NCBI GenBank assembly: GCA_000149265.1
Contig: CH002614.1
Span: forward strand, 1,642,507 to 1,706,506
Reading direction: 5' to 3'
From: Ciona savignyi
Lineage: Eukaryota; Chordata; Ascidiacea; Phlebobranchia; Cionidae
DNA: 64,000 bases
The translations under genes were made by a program, and so were the position numbers. The notes under the pieces were generated by a model. The model worked only from the letters and a program-made list of their open reading frames with translations, had not been told where the DNA came from and did no database searches. Positions 1-14,189 of this stretch are shown here, piece by piece; the first letter of the stretch is position 1; each line of letters starts with the position of its first letter.

Positions 1-1140
1 AGTGTTAATGCACTTTGAATGAGGGATCAAAGGGCATAGTCCGGCAAATGCCCCCGAACATTCGTCGATATCTATAAATCAAGAAAGTAGATATTATGAA
101 TAAAAAACACAGTTACTAGTTCAGGGCTAGAACAGGATACTCATGTTTATCTGCGAAAATATTAAAACTCGGCGTGTTCTACAAAACGATGTAATCTTTC
201 AATAAACTCGTGATGTTATCTATTGTATTGAATAGGTTGGAAATAATGCTACAGTTTTGTTTACCAAACTACAGGGTTTAGGTAACGTGCGTTCAAGATA
301 AAAACCGACTAGTTTCGGGAATGTCCCTATATCTTGTTGCTAAGTTCATATCATTCCCTTGCCGATTTGCATACAGACGAGATTACTGGTTTCTACCCCA
401 CACTTAAAGTACGCAACGCAATATATAAATTATTTTCAGAAACCTAGCATACCGACAGCAATTTTCAGGATGTTTTATGCCATACGATGTCAAAATGAAA
501 GCGATATTAAAAATTATTTTCAAGTTTACTTGTGAGATTTACTTCATGATCCTGATCAAACAATACGAAAATGTTGCAATATCTCGCGGAACACCTGAGT
601 AATGCAAATGGCACGCAAAATGCTCCTGCCCCCTGTTTAGCAACCATTAGACTAGTAACACGCGTCTATTTAACATTTATAAGCTGTTTGTATTTGCAGT
701 GTTAGAGTTGTTTGGACGATATTTCATTACCATGTAAGTCAAAGTTAAGTATCCTCTTATGGTCGGTAACAGAGTTTGAAATAAACAGTTAAGGGATTAA
801 CATTACATCAGAATCGCTTTTACACAGCAGTTAACACGTTAACTGCGCATAACACGATATTCGTGTAATGGTAAACGTTATAGCTGAGATTGCGTGAAAT
901 GAACCGAGCCGTAATAGTTTCCTAATGGTGGGTGTGTCCTGCAGTAAACCAGAACAGAAACTCAATAAGATTGAAACTTAAACTTCAACCTACACCGGAG
1001 ACGACACGACTTGTTTAGCCAAAATAAGAGTACGTGCTGGCAAATTATACATATTTGTGAATAATATCATTGTCTCCATAACTTTTACAGCATATATTTT
1101 CGCGGCTATAGAATGACTATTAAATCTTTTTTGTACATAG

Positions 1141-1183
<43 letters not shown>

Positions 1184-3969
1184 ATAATTTTTATTGCACC
1201 TTTCTGTGAACCGTGGATTTAGTTACATATAAAAAACCTTGCTCTTAGAAAATAGATAGCATAAACGTTATTGAGATTTGCATTTATTTTTTATGCCCTT
1301 ACCTTAAAACATCAGCTCTAGATGTGAGATAAACAGATTAAGGAAACTAACAGTAAGTGGTAACACTAATAAGTACACCGACACTAACTGTACACTTTAT
1401 TCGTTAACTAACCTTGGCATACTGTGCCGGGATTGCTGCGATCTGTATCTTCGAATCCAATACCACACCTACAAGAATAACCTCCGACATTATTCGTACA
1501 TATCCCTTTGGCGGAGCAGTTGTTCAATTCAGTAATACTACATTCGTCGATATCTGCGACAGAATAGTTGTAATGAAAATTCGTGCTATCAGAACCGAAA
1601 TGGTCGCCAGCTAGTTTATTGATACCTTGGACAAGGCACTTAGCTGATATCACCGGAACCCTGTAGATTAAAAGTGGTTCTACTAAAAATAAAGAAACGT
1701 AGCAATCATACAACATACTACATCACACAAACGAAAAAACATGCATTTTGGTAAGTTTATCTTGTTTTTTCAACCGACATATTTGCTACTCAACTTCATA
1801 AATCTTTTCAAAATGTTGTGTTATCATAAAAAACACAGTTTCATATATGTGCTCAATGTGAACTAGTCTACAAATACACACCATCGAGAAGAGCACGCAT
1901 ATTAGGATACCTGTGCAGTTGGTCCCAGGTTGAGAAGTGTTCTGATCCAGGAATCCGGACAAGCACTGGCAAGTGTAGGTTCGAAACTGATTGATGCATT
2001 TTGCGTGCGGCGAACACACAGATTTGTTTTGGCCACATTCGTTGAAATCTAAAATAAATAAGTTTTAAGAAATAGGATATATTAGGGGATTTATCCTAAA
2101 TGGGAAACCGAAAGGTTGTTATCCTACAGATAACATTCAGATTCAGATATTTTTGTTGGTGAGTGCCATAATGACATCTAAGTAAACTTGGAATCGCCTG
2201 CGTTCTTTGTAAATTTCCAAAAGTCCAGCCGTTCAACTAAAAATATAAAATGGTAATTTAGATATACCTTTTTTTCTGAACGTGTTTTAGTCGCCTGACA
2301 AAATAATTAAAAGACAAAGAACGAATGCTTATTTTGCATTTTTATAAATTGGATACTTCATAACAATTTTGCTTTGAAAACATTGATGTATAACGTAAAC
2401 TACCATTTACCATTGGTTTTGAAAGCATTTTACAAGCAACATGAAGTTGCAATTAACTATTCGCAACGTTGGCGCCTGTTCAATAAGCTAGTGTGTGTTA
2501 CAGATAAATTAGTCTATCCGCATGATTGAGCTTGGATCGTATTACGAAAACACCTTTGCAAATGACGTACACGCGATGTATTCTAATACATTTCCTTCTT
2601 TTTTCGCGGATACTTAATAGTGTTGTCACGTGTTGGAAAATAACCTTGTTGGATACACATTACCAGCTGCGGCAATTCTACTGCTGATATGCGGCGTTCA
2701 AAACGGTAGTGTGTTGAAACTACTGTTTAGCAAGACACTTGTTTAGTTCTTGTGGTTCAATGCTTGCCACGCTGTGTGATGGATAATTCACCACGATATT
2801 ATGATCAAACAGTTGTTGTGACAATTTGCTACCGAGGTTATGTGCGCTCTTGCAACCAACCCATTAAAGACAAAACAGTGATTTTATTATCACAACGCAC
2901 AATTTGGGAAACTCCACCAGCTGTTGGGGCAGTAAACACAAACTTATTTGACGTTTTTGGGGATTATCGAACCGTTTAGGTGAGTTTAGTAAATTTTAAC
3001 TCCTTCGTTAAAAGCAAAATATTAGCGGCAAAACTACAGTGGTCGAACGGCAAAACTACAATAGCTATTCTGTAAAGACTGAATTACAAAAACGGCAAAA
3101 GAGTTAAAACACATTTAATTACAAAGAGACCTTTATTTGATATATCATAATAAATTTTACTTACCATTGATAAGAATATCACTGGAGACTACGGTCTTGT
3201 TCAGGTTATTCGTTGTATTTGCCAGCAAGAGTTGTTGAACAACCTCCGTCACTAATGAACTGCAGGGCCCAGTACCGTTGCAGGACATCTGCAGCAAGAA
3301 AGATCCGGCTGGAAGAAGTTGTGCTATTACTTTAAGTGGTTTTTATTTTGGTGAACTAAATTTTGACCACATGATAGGCATGTTATAAGGGTTTTTTATT
3401 AAAAAGTAGTAAGTGTTTTTTATTTTCTAGTGGGCTAAATTTCTGGTTAAAGAAGCCGTTTTTTAGAATTCTCTCTCTATATATATATAGCGGTTTCTAA
3501 CCAATGTATTTAAGTTAATTAATTATTTAATTGATTAACCCTATGAATAAAAGTGTTTAGGTCCCGGGGGTTAAATAAAGGGCTATGTTGCTTCGTCTTT
3601 TCTTGGGCTGAAATGCTTGTGTCTTTGCCGAAGATTAGATTACATACGTATTTGCATTAAATCCATTTGCATGTCAAGTGATCCGTAGAGCGAGGGATTC
3701 ACAAATACACGTTGATATTTAAAGGTAACTACCAAGGCTTCCCTTTGCCAGATTGTTTTAAATCCTTTGGATAGAATGGGATTCTAGTGTGTTTTAAAGC
3801 TAACCGTGCAATGGTGGATTCGGGTTTAAAAAAATGGTGGTATATACATTGTGTGCTAATGTGCAACAGTAGTAAAATAGCCACAAGTCACACGCGTAGG
3901 TTCCTTACCTTGTACATGTGCAACCAATGCTGCACACACTAACACAAGGGCAGTCCACGTTTGAACCAT
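1..3969 (-). CDS. Multi-EGF secreted or membrane protein, 5' part of gene (3' end outside window)
   Basis: Five exons read right to left: 3909-3969, 3165-3308, 1911-2048, 1413-1553 and 1-71 (cut by the window edge). All junctions are phase 1 with GT/AG borders, the usual phase for shuffled EGF modules. The ATG at 3967-3969 opens a hydrophobic signal peptide (MVQTWTALVLVCAALVAHVQ). Exon 2 encodes a Cys-poor segment rich in N-x-T sites that I do not recognise. Exons 3-5 each carry one EGF module; exons 4 and 5 begin DIDEC, the start of a calcium-binding EGF, while exon 3 begins DFNEC. The modules have Cys spacing typical of fibrillin- or adhesion-GPCR-type EGF repeats. The protein is therefore extracellular. 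Whether it ends as a matrix protein, an adhesion receptor or another EGF protein cannot be told from this piece. Intron 2 (2049-3164) is the longest seen; no exon was found in it. Confidence 0.8.
1142..1180. repeat. (TA)n microsatellite
   Basis: About 19 uninterrupted TA units lie in the intron between the fourth and fifth exons of the EGF gene. A shorter TA run sits near 3478-3490. Confidence 0.95.
1610..1730 (+). repeat. SINE family B fragment (tRNA-derived)
   Basis: The stretch holds the body shared with copies near 50340-50530, 51640-51870 and 54225-54345. It reads 'aaggcacttagc', then 'gttctactaaaa', then an 'aatcatacaacatact' tail. It lies in an EGF-gene intron. Confidence 0.55.
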
Positions 3970-6960
3970 GGGCGACCTTTTCCACACGGGGGAGCGGTTG
4001 GGGTTGTTAACTTCGTTTCTCTTTTAAAACTAGCTCCGGTAGTTCGGTTACGTCGGGCCACCAATAATCAGATGTGAGTGAGTAATCATTGTCCCATTTA
4101 TACACAAGTTGCTTGTAAAGCACTAAACCTGGAGATAAAACTTAGGTATGATAGAAGTCGGGAAATTTTACTCGTGTTGGACCAGCAATTCCCGCCGGTC
4201 TAGTTAATGCACTTGGATGTGCAGGAAATGTGATGTATCGCTCCGCCACTTTGGTGTATTTTGCGGTTGATACGAATTGAGGGGCAGCCCATTCAGCGGA
4301 AATGGCACAGTGCGTAGTTTTAATGATATAACAACCGGAAAGGCCGTGTGGCCGAATTCTTTACGCGACAGATTCACGTTTCTTTTCTGTAGAACGATCT
4401 TATTAACGATCTTACGACTCGTTCGGAACTTGGACGGTTTAAAAAAACTGCTGTTTTATTGCGGAACTTGGAATTTTAGAATTCAAATGTCTGTTCAGTA
4501 AAACTTATAGGCCTTATGCTCGAACCCAATGAAGTGCTACAAAAATATTAACGTTATATAGCACAGACAGCGTTTGTACACATGCTCACGGTCACGTTCA
4601 TTATTTTAGATACTAAATTTTTGGGGATACTTTACCAGCGGTCGTGTAAATGCTAAATTTTTCGTTATATCTCATACTGTTTCTTTTACCGAATAAAGTT
4701 TTGACCCTGTAATTGCTGCTTTATCAGGACCGTTTTAGTAGAAATTGACATAAGAATCAGTGCCGTTAACCAATCGACCACACAATCTTTTGTCTTTGAT
4801 TTCCAGCCTTTTTAAACCTGATGCATTTAGGCAGCGCTTTAAGTAGTACAAATACAAATAGAAGCAAGAGAATTTGCGATCATGGTCCTAAGCGAAATTC
4901 AACCTTACCTGCATGTTTTATCGTAATTTGTCAAGTGTTTTAATACGGCCAAGTGAATGTTTTTTAAAGTTTCGAACTTCGGTTCGTCAATCAGACCATT
5001 ATTTCCATCATTGCGCTAACCGTTCGGGCACAGAACAGCAACGATGTGAAACTGTTCTACACAAGAAAAGAAACAACCAAACTCCACGGCATGGCTTTAT
5101 GCCTCAAGGGTAAATATAGTAAACATCACAGTTAAGTCCCGCTAACACGTTTAACTTCCATAAAAATAAATATTCCGATGAGCTTATCTCTCAGCAACAG
5201 TTAAACGATGGTGCGCACCGCAAAGCAGATAGTTAACGAAGCGTGAGGGTTGACTGTTGCTTCCCCAGGTGCGTCATCATGTTTAGCCAAGGCAAAGAAA
5301 CTGCTTAAAAGCATAAACAACCCCTCCACCAGCCGTTACAGTGTTAAATACGAAAGAATATTATTTGACAAAGAAAATCTACATCAAAAGCTTAAAAAAC
5401 AGTCCTATAAGTGGTATACAATCGCAAGAATATTATTTGATATCGATACAGTTTGACATTAACAGAGTTCACGCCCAATTATGACATCGTACAGTTATAC
5501 AAACTGCACGTTTTGAACTCTAAATCCTATCGCCTTAGCTGTTTTCGCTGTCGACTTAAATCGGTATGTATCACCAAACGAGGTGGTAAGTTTACTGGAA
5601 AACATAGGGGCTGGCGAAGTTGTGGAAGAAATAAACGGCTAATTATTTAATATCGACGACGGTTTTTTACGATTTTTCATTACAATAACTAGTCAGTCCG
5701 ACACGCATTTGAACAAAAAAGCGTATAGTCAGATTCGTGTGGGTATGAGAAATATATGTTCAATATCATGGGATAAATCATCGCATGTATATGCATAAGT
5801 ATGCTAATGTAATATAAAAGCTGCTAATGCCTTTAAAACATTAAACCACCGTCATACACAGTTAACCATCAATACAACGTAATATCATAACAAATAAACG
5901 ATTTGTAAACATAAGACAAAATACGGCAAAAGGACGATTTTGTCTACCATGGCAACATTATCTAACGCACTTCGCGAACAGGAAACGATAAGTTCGTTGT
6001 GACGCAATTTAGCCAGACGGACAAAAATTCGGCCAGTAACATTTAAAACTGCCAAATGTCGAGATATTTTATGACTGCGCCCTTTCCTTCTGAAAACACA
6101 TTTGGTTTACAAAATAAAAGTCCTTCCTTAAGTGTTTTTCTACCGGACTAAGTTGGCCTTCTCACTAAACTGTTTATGATTCGCTAATCATTCGACTACA
6201 TAACCCTTCTTCCTAGACTGTTACATGCAATACAGGCTCAAGACAATTGTTTTGAGCCCCTCGCTAATTCTATAATGTGCAGGTTGCGAAGCTAATTAAA
6301 AGTCGTTGCAATTATACGAGAAAACGAATAAACCAACCATCGGGCATGCTCATAAAGGTTACCGACATGATGTAATAAGCAAACCAAATCGTAAACTCGT
6401 CACATGGCCCTTTCTACCACTGTAAAGTCATGACGTTGAGTCAAGGTTAACGTTTAGGAGAACTGTTTTTTTTTCTGAATTCGGTAAAGAGCTAAATATA
6501 GTAAGCGTCCTGACGCATGTTCATACGAAGTAACGAAGTAGTTCGTAAAGTTTTGAAAATCCCAGCGTTTTTTAAATTTGCGTTTAAAGTTAAAAATACA
6601 TAACATTGACACTCGAGCCTCACTAGGTTAAAAAAGACGTGACTAATTACAGTTTGCATCAAAACATAATAACAGTCACATCTACATGCTTTAACTTTGA
6701 CGTAACTGACGAATAAACTCAAGTGCAACCTGCCGAACACAACTAACCTAACTCAATCGTTGGGGAGTTGGCACAAACTAAACGAGATCTTTCTTCGCGT
6801 TCGAAGTCGCTTGATTTCAAGGCGAGTCGTTCCGCTTTGCTTGACATCAACGCATTTCAATTCATCATATACCGAGCCAAAAGGACCTCCATATTATATC
6901 ACTTTTCCCATCATATTAAGGGTAGTGGCTACTGTGGGGTGCTAATTTGAGCAACACTAT

Positions 6961-7153
6961 AAGGAGGGAAAGCGGGAAGGAGGGAAGAAGGAAAACTGCT
7001 CACCAAAACTATAACAGTTAATTTTAACCGTTTCCTGAACACTAATCTCAAGCACGTAACTAATACTAACTCTAACCCCATGTTTAAAACAAACTCCAAT
7101 GCCCTAAAATTAATTTTAGTGAGCAGTTTCCCTCATTCCCGCTTTCCCTTCAT
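6961..7153. mobile_element. MITE family A, best-preserved copy
   Basis: A non-coding element of about 190 bp with long, imperfect terminal inverted repeats. The left end reads GGGAAAGCGGGAAGGAGGGA and continues to AAACTGCTCAC. The right end, reverse-complemented, reads GGGAAAGCGGGAATGAGGGA and continues to AAACTGCTCAC. The interior is A/T-rich with CTAAC-type runs. Related copies are at 9896-10072, 30471-30712, 34386-34576 and 47281-47460. There is no transposase, so it would be non-autonomous. Confidence 0.75.
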
Positions 7154-9895
7154 TTAGTTTTCCCCTGCTTATTCGAGGCAGACTAACTCGCAATCCCGTA
7201 GTTTAATCCTATGCCCTTGAATGTGATTTTTTTCTTTTTTGCAGTTTACCGGTAACTTATATTGTACCGAACCCTCAATCAATCGGTATTAAAAACGACT
7301 TTGAACTTCATTTCACTAACTTAATTAACTTGTGTACTGTGTGACTTTGAAATACGGGTGCAGCATTTCTACTTGCTGCTGTTCCTATCTATTGCATTTC
7401 AAACGATAACGCTGTAGCTATGTCTATTGTTCTCGTGTTACTGTGAACGACAGAATGGGGAACCAAACCCCATAATAGCATTGCTGGGGCACGATGACTA
7501 TTATTACCCCAGCGCGTTTGCGAGATAACAGGCTTTGCGTGTAAAGCAATCGTGAAATAGAACAATACATGTAGTGGCGCCATTGAAGATGCACCTTATA
7601 ATTTAAGGATACTTAGATACGGTAAAACGTGATTTTGGGGGTGAAATTATACAATTCTCAATCGGGTTGAATTACTTCTGAATCAATGCTCGAAAAGAAA
7701 TATTTGATGTCATAAGTATATTTTTAAAGAAACAACAATCGCAAATCAATAGTAAATTTCCACTTGTAAAAATGACCAGTGTAAAATTTTCCACAAAGCT
7801 TTTTACTTTATATTTTCTATTATTTCTTCGTATATTTCGGAATATAATACGGAAATTCTGAGACGATCTGATAACAAAACACGAAGTCATTATTTTGTTA
7901 TTCGTACTGAGGATTTTGAATTATTATATTGTTACAGTGTTGTTACATGCGCAGGTACTTGGGCCTTCAAACCTTAGCGTGCGCACACGCCTAGCGCACG
8001 GGCTATTTTTTTAAACCACACCCTTATATCCTTCAAACGCCCTGCCAGTGTTATAATGGACGTTACGTGCTTCATTAATATTAGAGCAAATCCAATTTCC
8101 GTATGCTGTTAAAAACGTTCTGCATCGGAAATTGAAAGGCAGTAGAAAATTAAAAACTGGCCTGGATTGCTGTAATTTCTTAAATTAATAATTCAAAAGA
8201 TGTTTTACCTGCATCGCCGAAATGCCGAATTTAAAATTTGCGATTATCGTGGACAATGCGTCTTACCAATAATAGCCATTCGTGTTGGAAAACGCACCGT
8301 CGTCGTACCTTTACCTGATTTTAAATTTGTCGAGGTTTAAAATTAGCTTAGTAATTTTGTTGCCATACATATAAAAGAACTATTTTTATTCTCATTTATA
8401 TTGTTTACATTTAAAATACGCAAAAAATCCGCATTTCTGGTCTTCGTCATAATATAAAAACTTAAGATTATTAGACAAGACACTTTCGTGTCTCACGGTA
8501 AATAGAATTTGTATTTGGATCTGAGCCGGACCTTAAACTGTATCACCTGGAACAGCTGTTTTCTAAATTCGGTTAAAAATAATACGAGTGGGCCTTTTCT
8601 TATACCAAGATAGTATTACATTCGTGAAGTTGTGAAATCCTGTAAAAACGGCATGATTGTTTTCCGTATACGTAAATACAATAACTTGGCTCCGTATTTT
8701 GGCTAAAATTTATTGAAGATATGCTGTTGTTACCCTGAACAAACATAGTCTCGCACCAGTAAACGTTAAAGACTCATTTACGTGACAGAAACGTACAATT
8801 AGGTTTGAAAAGTAACTACGTCAAAACAGAGGCGTATTGTTAGAAGCAAATTAATGGATGTCTGCATGGATTTATCCGTGTCAGAAGGTCTTGTTGCGTG
8901 TTGTCATAGTCCAAACAAAAAATAACTAAACTAAAATCCAAGTGGAGACGTTACCTATAACACATCATAACATACATTTATTACTTTGCTTATGACTCAA
9001 TATAAAGTGGGTAGCGACTACTGGTCATCAGTTCTTGCCCCATGAGATTATGCTGCTGGGTGGAACATTGTCCGCAAGGCAATTTTCGTGGCCATGATCA
9101 AACCTGTAATCATCTGTTGTTGCCCATCTTTTAAGCCCCAAAAAGAGCTGACTATGTTACCGTAGTCAAGTAGGACCTCTATATAAATGTTTGGTGCTTT
9201 GCTAGTTTTTTTTTATTCAAAATGGTATATATTCACCTTACAAATTTTGTGATAAAAAGGGCATGTAAACTTTAACCTGGCGCCGTAGTTTTTTATGAAT
9301 TTAAATCAAACCCAGTAGTGGCAGAAAATTTAAACCAATATTGACAAAACGTAGTGAAGAATAAAATTTTAACCCAAAAACGTACTTTAAATGCCCAAAG
9401 GCAAACAATTATAAAATCGAACAGTTTAGGGACCTAGCGGCCAATTTGTACAAAAAGAGAAATTATTGGATATTTACACAAGGACGTATCACTGCCTATA
9501 CACACCAGCGGTTAAGAATGGGGTGACAGGTAAAAAATCGTGAATAAGGCAACGACCGGCGACCAAGACGAGCCCGCATGCCGCACTGTCACGCCCACGC
9601 AAGCTGGGTGGCGTACGGTAAGCAAATATTACGAAAATTAAAACTGCTAAGCGCTGGGGGACCAAGAAACATTCCTAGGTTTGTGGCCTAAATTATTTTG
9701 TTTGAGACAACAGATTAAATATTTAACGTTGACCATCTGCTATAGCTGGTTGTCCGGCCGGAAATATTGTACATACCAACCCACCGTGCGAGCCATTTGT
9801 CCGAGTAATGGGCACTGGTATAGCACAGTAATTAATACAATACAGTCAGCCGAAAGGTAGTAAATCGAAACCAGCCGCAGGAACAAGGAAAATGG

Positions 9896-10072
9896 TGAGA
9901 TGGAAGAAGGGAAAATGATCACTAAACTGGAACTGAAAACTTATTCTAATTATGACCCAAAAACTAATCTCCTGTACGAACGTTAACTTTAACCCCAACA
10001 CTTACGCCAACCTTAATGGTGTATTATTTATTTTACTTTGCACTTTTTCCTCCTTCCTACTTTTGCCCCCTT
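9896..10072. mobile_element. MITE family A, diverged copy
   Basis: The left end is GA-rich (gaagaagggaaaatgatcactaaact). The right end is pyrimidine-rich (ttttactttgcac, then ttcctccttcc). The interior has the 'aaccccaacacttacgccaacc' type of run. Inverted-repeat identity is lower than in the 6961 copy. Confidence 0.55.
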
Positions 10073-11658
10073 TAGTTATCCCCACGAACCACATGGACAC
10101 AAGGCGGGACAGTGAGCGATAATGTGACTCACATCACGTTCTTTTGTAGAGCTTGTTTGCCTACAATTGAAAGCTTTTGCGCTTCTATATAACTCCGTTG
10201 ATTGATTTCGCTTGACTTATGTATGTACAGCATGCGGCCTATGTGCCGTTGGAAAAAAACGAGTCGACGTTATCTGTGTTCATTTATTTTGTTTAAGCTT
10301 TAAAACAATGCGGTTATAAACTCCAACACTTTGAATAATTTTTTAGTTTTTCTTGTCGCTAAAAAAAGCACAGTCGGCGCGACGTCTTCCTTTTCTTTGC
10401 CTATAAATATTCACTGTAAGTTATGGTTCGCACTAAAAAAACGCACAAAGCGGCTATGTATCCAAGTGGTTAACGCCATATACTGATATGCAAAGCATAC
10501 ACAACGTCGCAGTGATCCTGGTTTTGAAACTAGGCCGATGAACTTTGGGTATTTTAGAATTCTAAAAGTTAACAAAGTGATTGGTGTTGCTTGCCTATAA
10601 AGTCTTTAAAAATCTCACTACTTGATCAATATTAAAACATGTCTTTTACTAATATATCGCATTTTTATAGGTTATTCTGTTTGGAATAAGCATCATTCCC
10701 GCCGATATCAGGGGTTATAAAAAATACAAAGACAAAGGAAAGTCCCGTAGACAACAGGAAATTGGTAAAAATTCTATGTACAAACACGTTCCCGTTGGTA
10801 TGTGGGCGGTGGGGTGGAATTAACCGGTTTCCCTTGGAAATAGCCAGTCGTGCGACTGCAAACTTATGCACGTAACAGTTGTAGTCTGACCCGTGGGACT
10901 TCCCGTTACCGGGGAGCGAAGGGTGTAAGGCTGAAACATGAACCGACGGGAGAAACTTACCGAGAGCCGGATTTGCTGCGTGGTGGGTACGGTGACTTCT
11001 CATATGGAGAAACTGCGGAATGAATGGAGAATGCATCAATCACAAAGAAAATAAATTTAGATTGAACTTTTTTTGGTATAAGTCGCACCAAAAAAGCCCT
11101 TCGAAAAATTGTTATATCTGCCGTTGCCCTTCAGGACGCTGTCTTAACAGGCAAATATTGGACAAATTACAAGGGCTTGTTGAGCTTTTCATTAATAAAA
11201 ATAAGACTACTAAATAGTTTAAATAAAAACAGATTTTTAAAATTTGATTAACAACAATAAAACACGTTTTACCCTCTGAAAACACATAAAAAAGAACTAA
11301 ATATCGTTAAATGTATGGTAAAAAGTAACTTGGTTAAAAAGTATAAGATAAAAAACCTGTTTTAAGATAAGATGCAGAATAAAGCTGTTGAGTTCATTTG
11401 TAAAAATGCCAAATAAAAGAGTAACATAAAAAAAAACTTTTTTTCTGGGTGAAAATTGTTACAAACCATTTGATTGAGCATAGTTTTTATTTATGTATTT
11501 TCATTTCAAGCTATTTACATTGATATGGTGATCGCAGCGTCTTTCTTGGCCTTGACGACTTTGCTGTCCAAGCTCCGTTTTCTGAGCTGATCACTCTGGG
11601 GTGACAAAGTATTGTAACTATAGTATTGTGGGCTACGAATATACGATTTTATTAATAA

Positions 11659-11760
11659 GTGGCCGAATGGTTAACACGACCGGTACAGATACCAATTCTA
11701 TACAAAAAACGGTCTTAGGGACGAGCCCTATCATGAGTTTGAACCCTTTCGGGTAAAATA
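11659..11760 (+). repeat. tRNA-like SINE (family S)
   Basis: It begins GTGGCCGAATGGTTAAC, which fits a Pol III A box of Ser/Leu-tRNA type. Then come 'ctatacaaaaaacggtc' and 'gacgagccc', a degenerate B box (gagtttgaaccc) and an A-rich tail. It cannot fold as a working tRNA because paired acceptor and anticodon stems are absent. Confidence 0.75.
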
Positions 11761-12907
11761 ATATTTGAATATTTGGTCTGGTCCCGAATTATCCGGGGGC
11801 AAGTTTCGGCCCAACAATGAGCTTGTCCCCATGACTTTTTTGTGTAAAATCATTGATATGAATCGATTTCACTCACCATTTAAGTAAGTGTATGCGAGTC
11901 AAGGGTGACTAAATCATACCAACTATTAAGTTAATAATTTAGTATAGGTATAGACAGACGTGGGCGTCAAACCAAATAATAAGAAATGCTTAAAAAAGAC
12001 GTTGAAATCAAAACTACTGAACGCTTGTGCGGTCGCGAAGGGGTACCGAGTTCGTTACATATAACGATTTCAATATATTAAAACGGTCATAGTGACTACT
12101 AGCCCATTATGTCAGACCGGCAAAAAAACATAAAAACTACTAAACTAAATTAAACATCATGTAACAAAATTGAGCAGAAATTGAATAAATAGATTATCCA
12201 AGCGTCTGTTTTAGATTTTTAATCTGCGATTAGCGGATAACTCTTCGGTTCACTTAACTAAGCTTTTACCGAATGTGAAAAACAGCGGAAAATCGAGTTT
12301 GAACTGACCGCTTAATTTTGCACGAAGTCGTTAAGTTTAGGAAATTTACGACGCTCCACCGATTTTTATTTTATTTATAGTTCGGAGAATTATCGGTCAT
12401 TTTCTCATGATGACTTCACATACATGAACCCAGCCTTCGTACGTCATAAGAGGAAATTACTCTGGTGAAACGTCATCGATATGCAGACTACAGTTAGGAA
12501 TTTGTAATAGTACCGTTACTAAGTCTTTTTAACGAGAAACGGTCTATCTTAGTTCTTTACATGTATGTCCGTAAAACCACCATATTTTCGAAGGACACTT
12601 AAAGTACATAAATAAGAAAAACCCGTACCGGCCGACACGCATGTTTATATGGTTTCCAGGGAAACCTATGTTAAAACGGATTGTACAATGGGGTTGATAG
12701 GGAAGAGGGAGCGACGGTCAAAACCCGTAACCTACGCGCTTTACACAATCTTATACAGCGATCCGGTTGTTTTCAGCTTATTATTTGTTTACAAAGCAAC
12801 TTAATGGTTAGAGAAACTCTGAATGTACAATTTGGTGTTGGGTGTTCGTCGCTGGGTTTACGCGTAACAGTCTCGTTGAATTTTCGATTTGGTGTGTCTT
12901 GTTCTCC

Positions 12908-13018
12908 TTTTTTAATCAGGCTAAGTTTCGAACCCATGACGGACTTGTTACTTAGACCGATTTTATATTGAAATACGTATATGTATCGTTCGAGTTAACC
13001 ATTTAGCAACACGACTGT
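12908..13018 (-). repeat. tRNA-like SINE (family S), reverse copy
   Basis: The reverse complement of the family S consensus is seen: 'ggctaagtttcgaacccatgacgg' for the B-box side, then 'cgagttaaccatttagcaacacgac' for the A-box side. Confidence 0.7.
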
Positions 13019-14189
13019 ACTTTTTTGCTGTTTCTCCCACTTACCTGTGTGGATGAGATTGAGCATTATCCTCACACGGACTCATGTAACGTTTGTCGGC
13101 ATTAAAATCTGGAGATAAAAAAAACACAAATCTTCATAAAAAGTTTTCAAGACTTAATAAAATGATTCGTAAGAAAGCCTGAGATGGAAAACACTTTTAC
13201 ATAAGTGGACAGAGAGTTAATTTTGAAAATTTGCGTGTTTTAGGGTGACCGATACAGTTTATTTGGATCAATCTTCTACCGGAATCTGAAAAGATTGAAC
13301 TAAAGATGTCGCAATACGCAACAACGCCCCTGAGAGACGTGACACAAACGTTGCACCGAACCGTGAATAACTCTGTTTAAGTTGAAACGTCAATTGTGCC
13401 GGGTTAATCAACTAACTGATTCAAGTCAGGATGTCACGGTGGTTAGGGTGTGAGACATGATGAGTGTTATATCGCAACAAATGTAGATGTGTAGTAAAAG
13501 ACGGTATACATAAGTCCCGATAATATGGTGGGTTAAACCAGACATTGGTTTGAGTTAGATCTCGCTTTTGGGAATTAACTTAAAAAGTTGAAGAGGAGTA
13601 TGGGTCCAATACATCTTCTTTATTATAATATATGAAATAACGAAAATGCTGAAATGATTTACACAACCAGCTAAAACTCCTTTATAAACCACATTACCAT
13701 GAGAGGTGTATAGTTAAGTGACAACAACTGCATTCCTCTCGTATTAAACTCTGTTATGACGGGTTAGTGAATTGTGTGAATTTCGGTAATTCTCTAGTTT
13801 AATTTCTGTATTTTTTAATATTGCTCATAATGTACGCATTTCTGTAGATCAAGTGTGTAACAAAAACTGGGTAAAAGCGTGTCGTCTATTATTCAAATTG
13901 ATAGCTCGGTCGCTTAAAGCATCGATCGTAAGCCGCAAGGTTGTGGTTTCGAAAACAAGCACTGTCGCCAGGCGGTGCGTCTTTGGGAAACGCGGACGTG
14001 ACATTACTTATGGATTACTTGGTTGGACTTTAACAGAAAAACGGTGTATTATACGTAAACGTCTATTTTTACGTATTTATACTTATAGCTTGGGTAAAGT
14101 TAAGTCGCTGCTACATAATGGGGTACATACGTGTAAGTGTTTTTTCTCGACAAAATTAAGAAAAAAACAAAGGATCAACTAAGATGATT

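Larger units (their letters stand above)
3970..14189. other. Intergenic stretch without a supportable gene
   Basis: Open frames here are short, lack splice-compatible neighbours and show no recognisable domain. The stretch contains two GA-rich inverted-repeat MITE copies (6961-7153, 9896-10072), tRNA-like SINE copies near 11659-11760 and 12908-13018, and degraded tRNA-like pieces near 10450-10545 and 13905-13945. A GC-richer patch near 9540-9610 and a conspicuous low-A/T block at 10790-10990 have no assigned role. The plus-strand frame at 5250-5650 ends in a basic Arg/Gly-rich stretch and could be a retroelement remnant, but there is too little to call it. Confidence 0.6.

Noticed and set aside
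5250-5650. Two plus-strand frames ending in an Arg/Gly-rich stretch, possible retroelement piece
   Set aside because: Too short and no reverse transcriptase or endonuclease motif; cannot be supported.
10665-11039. 124-codon minus-strand open frame
   Set aside because: His/Pro-rich composition follows the local base bias, with no domain, no signal and no splice-matched neighbour.
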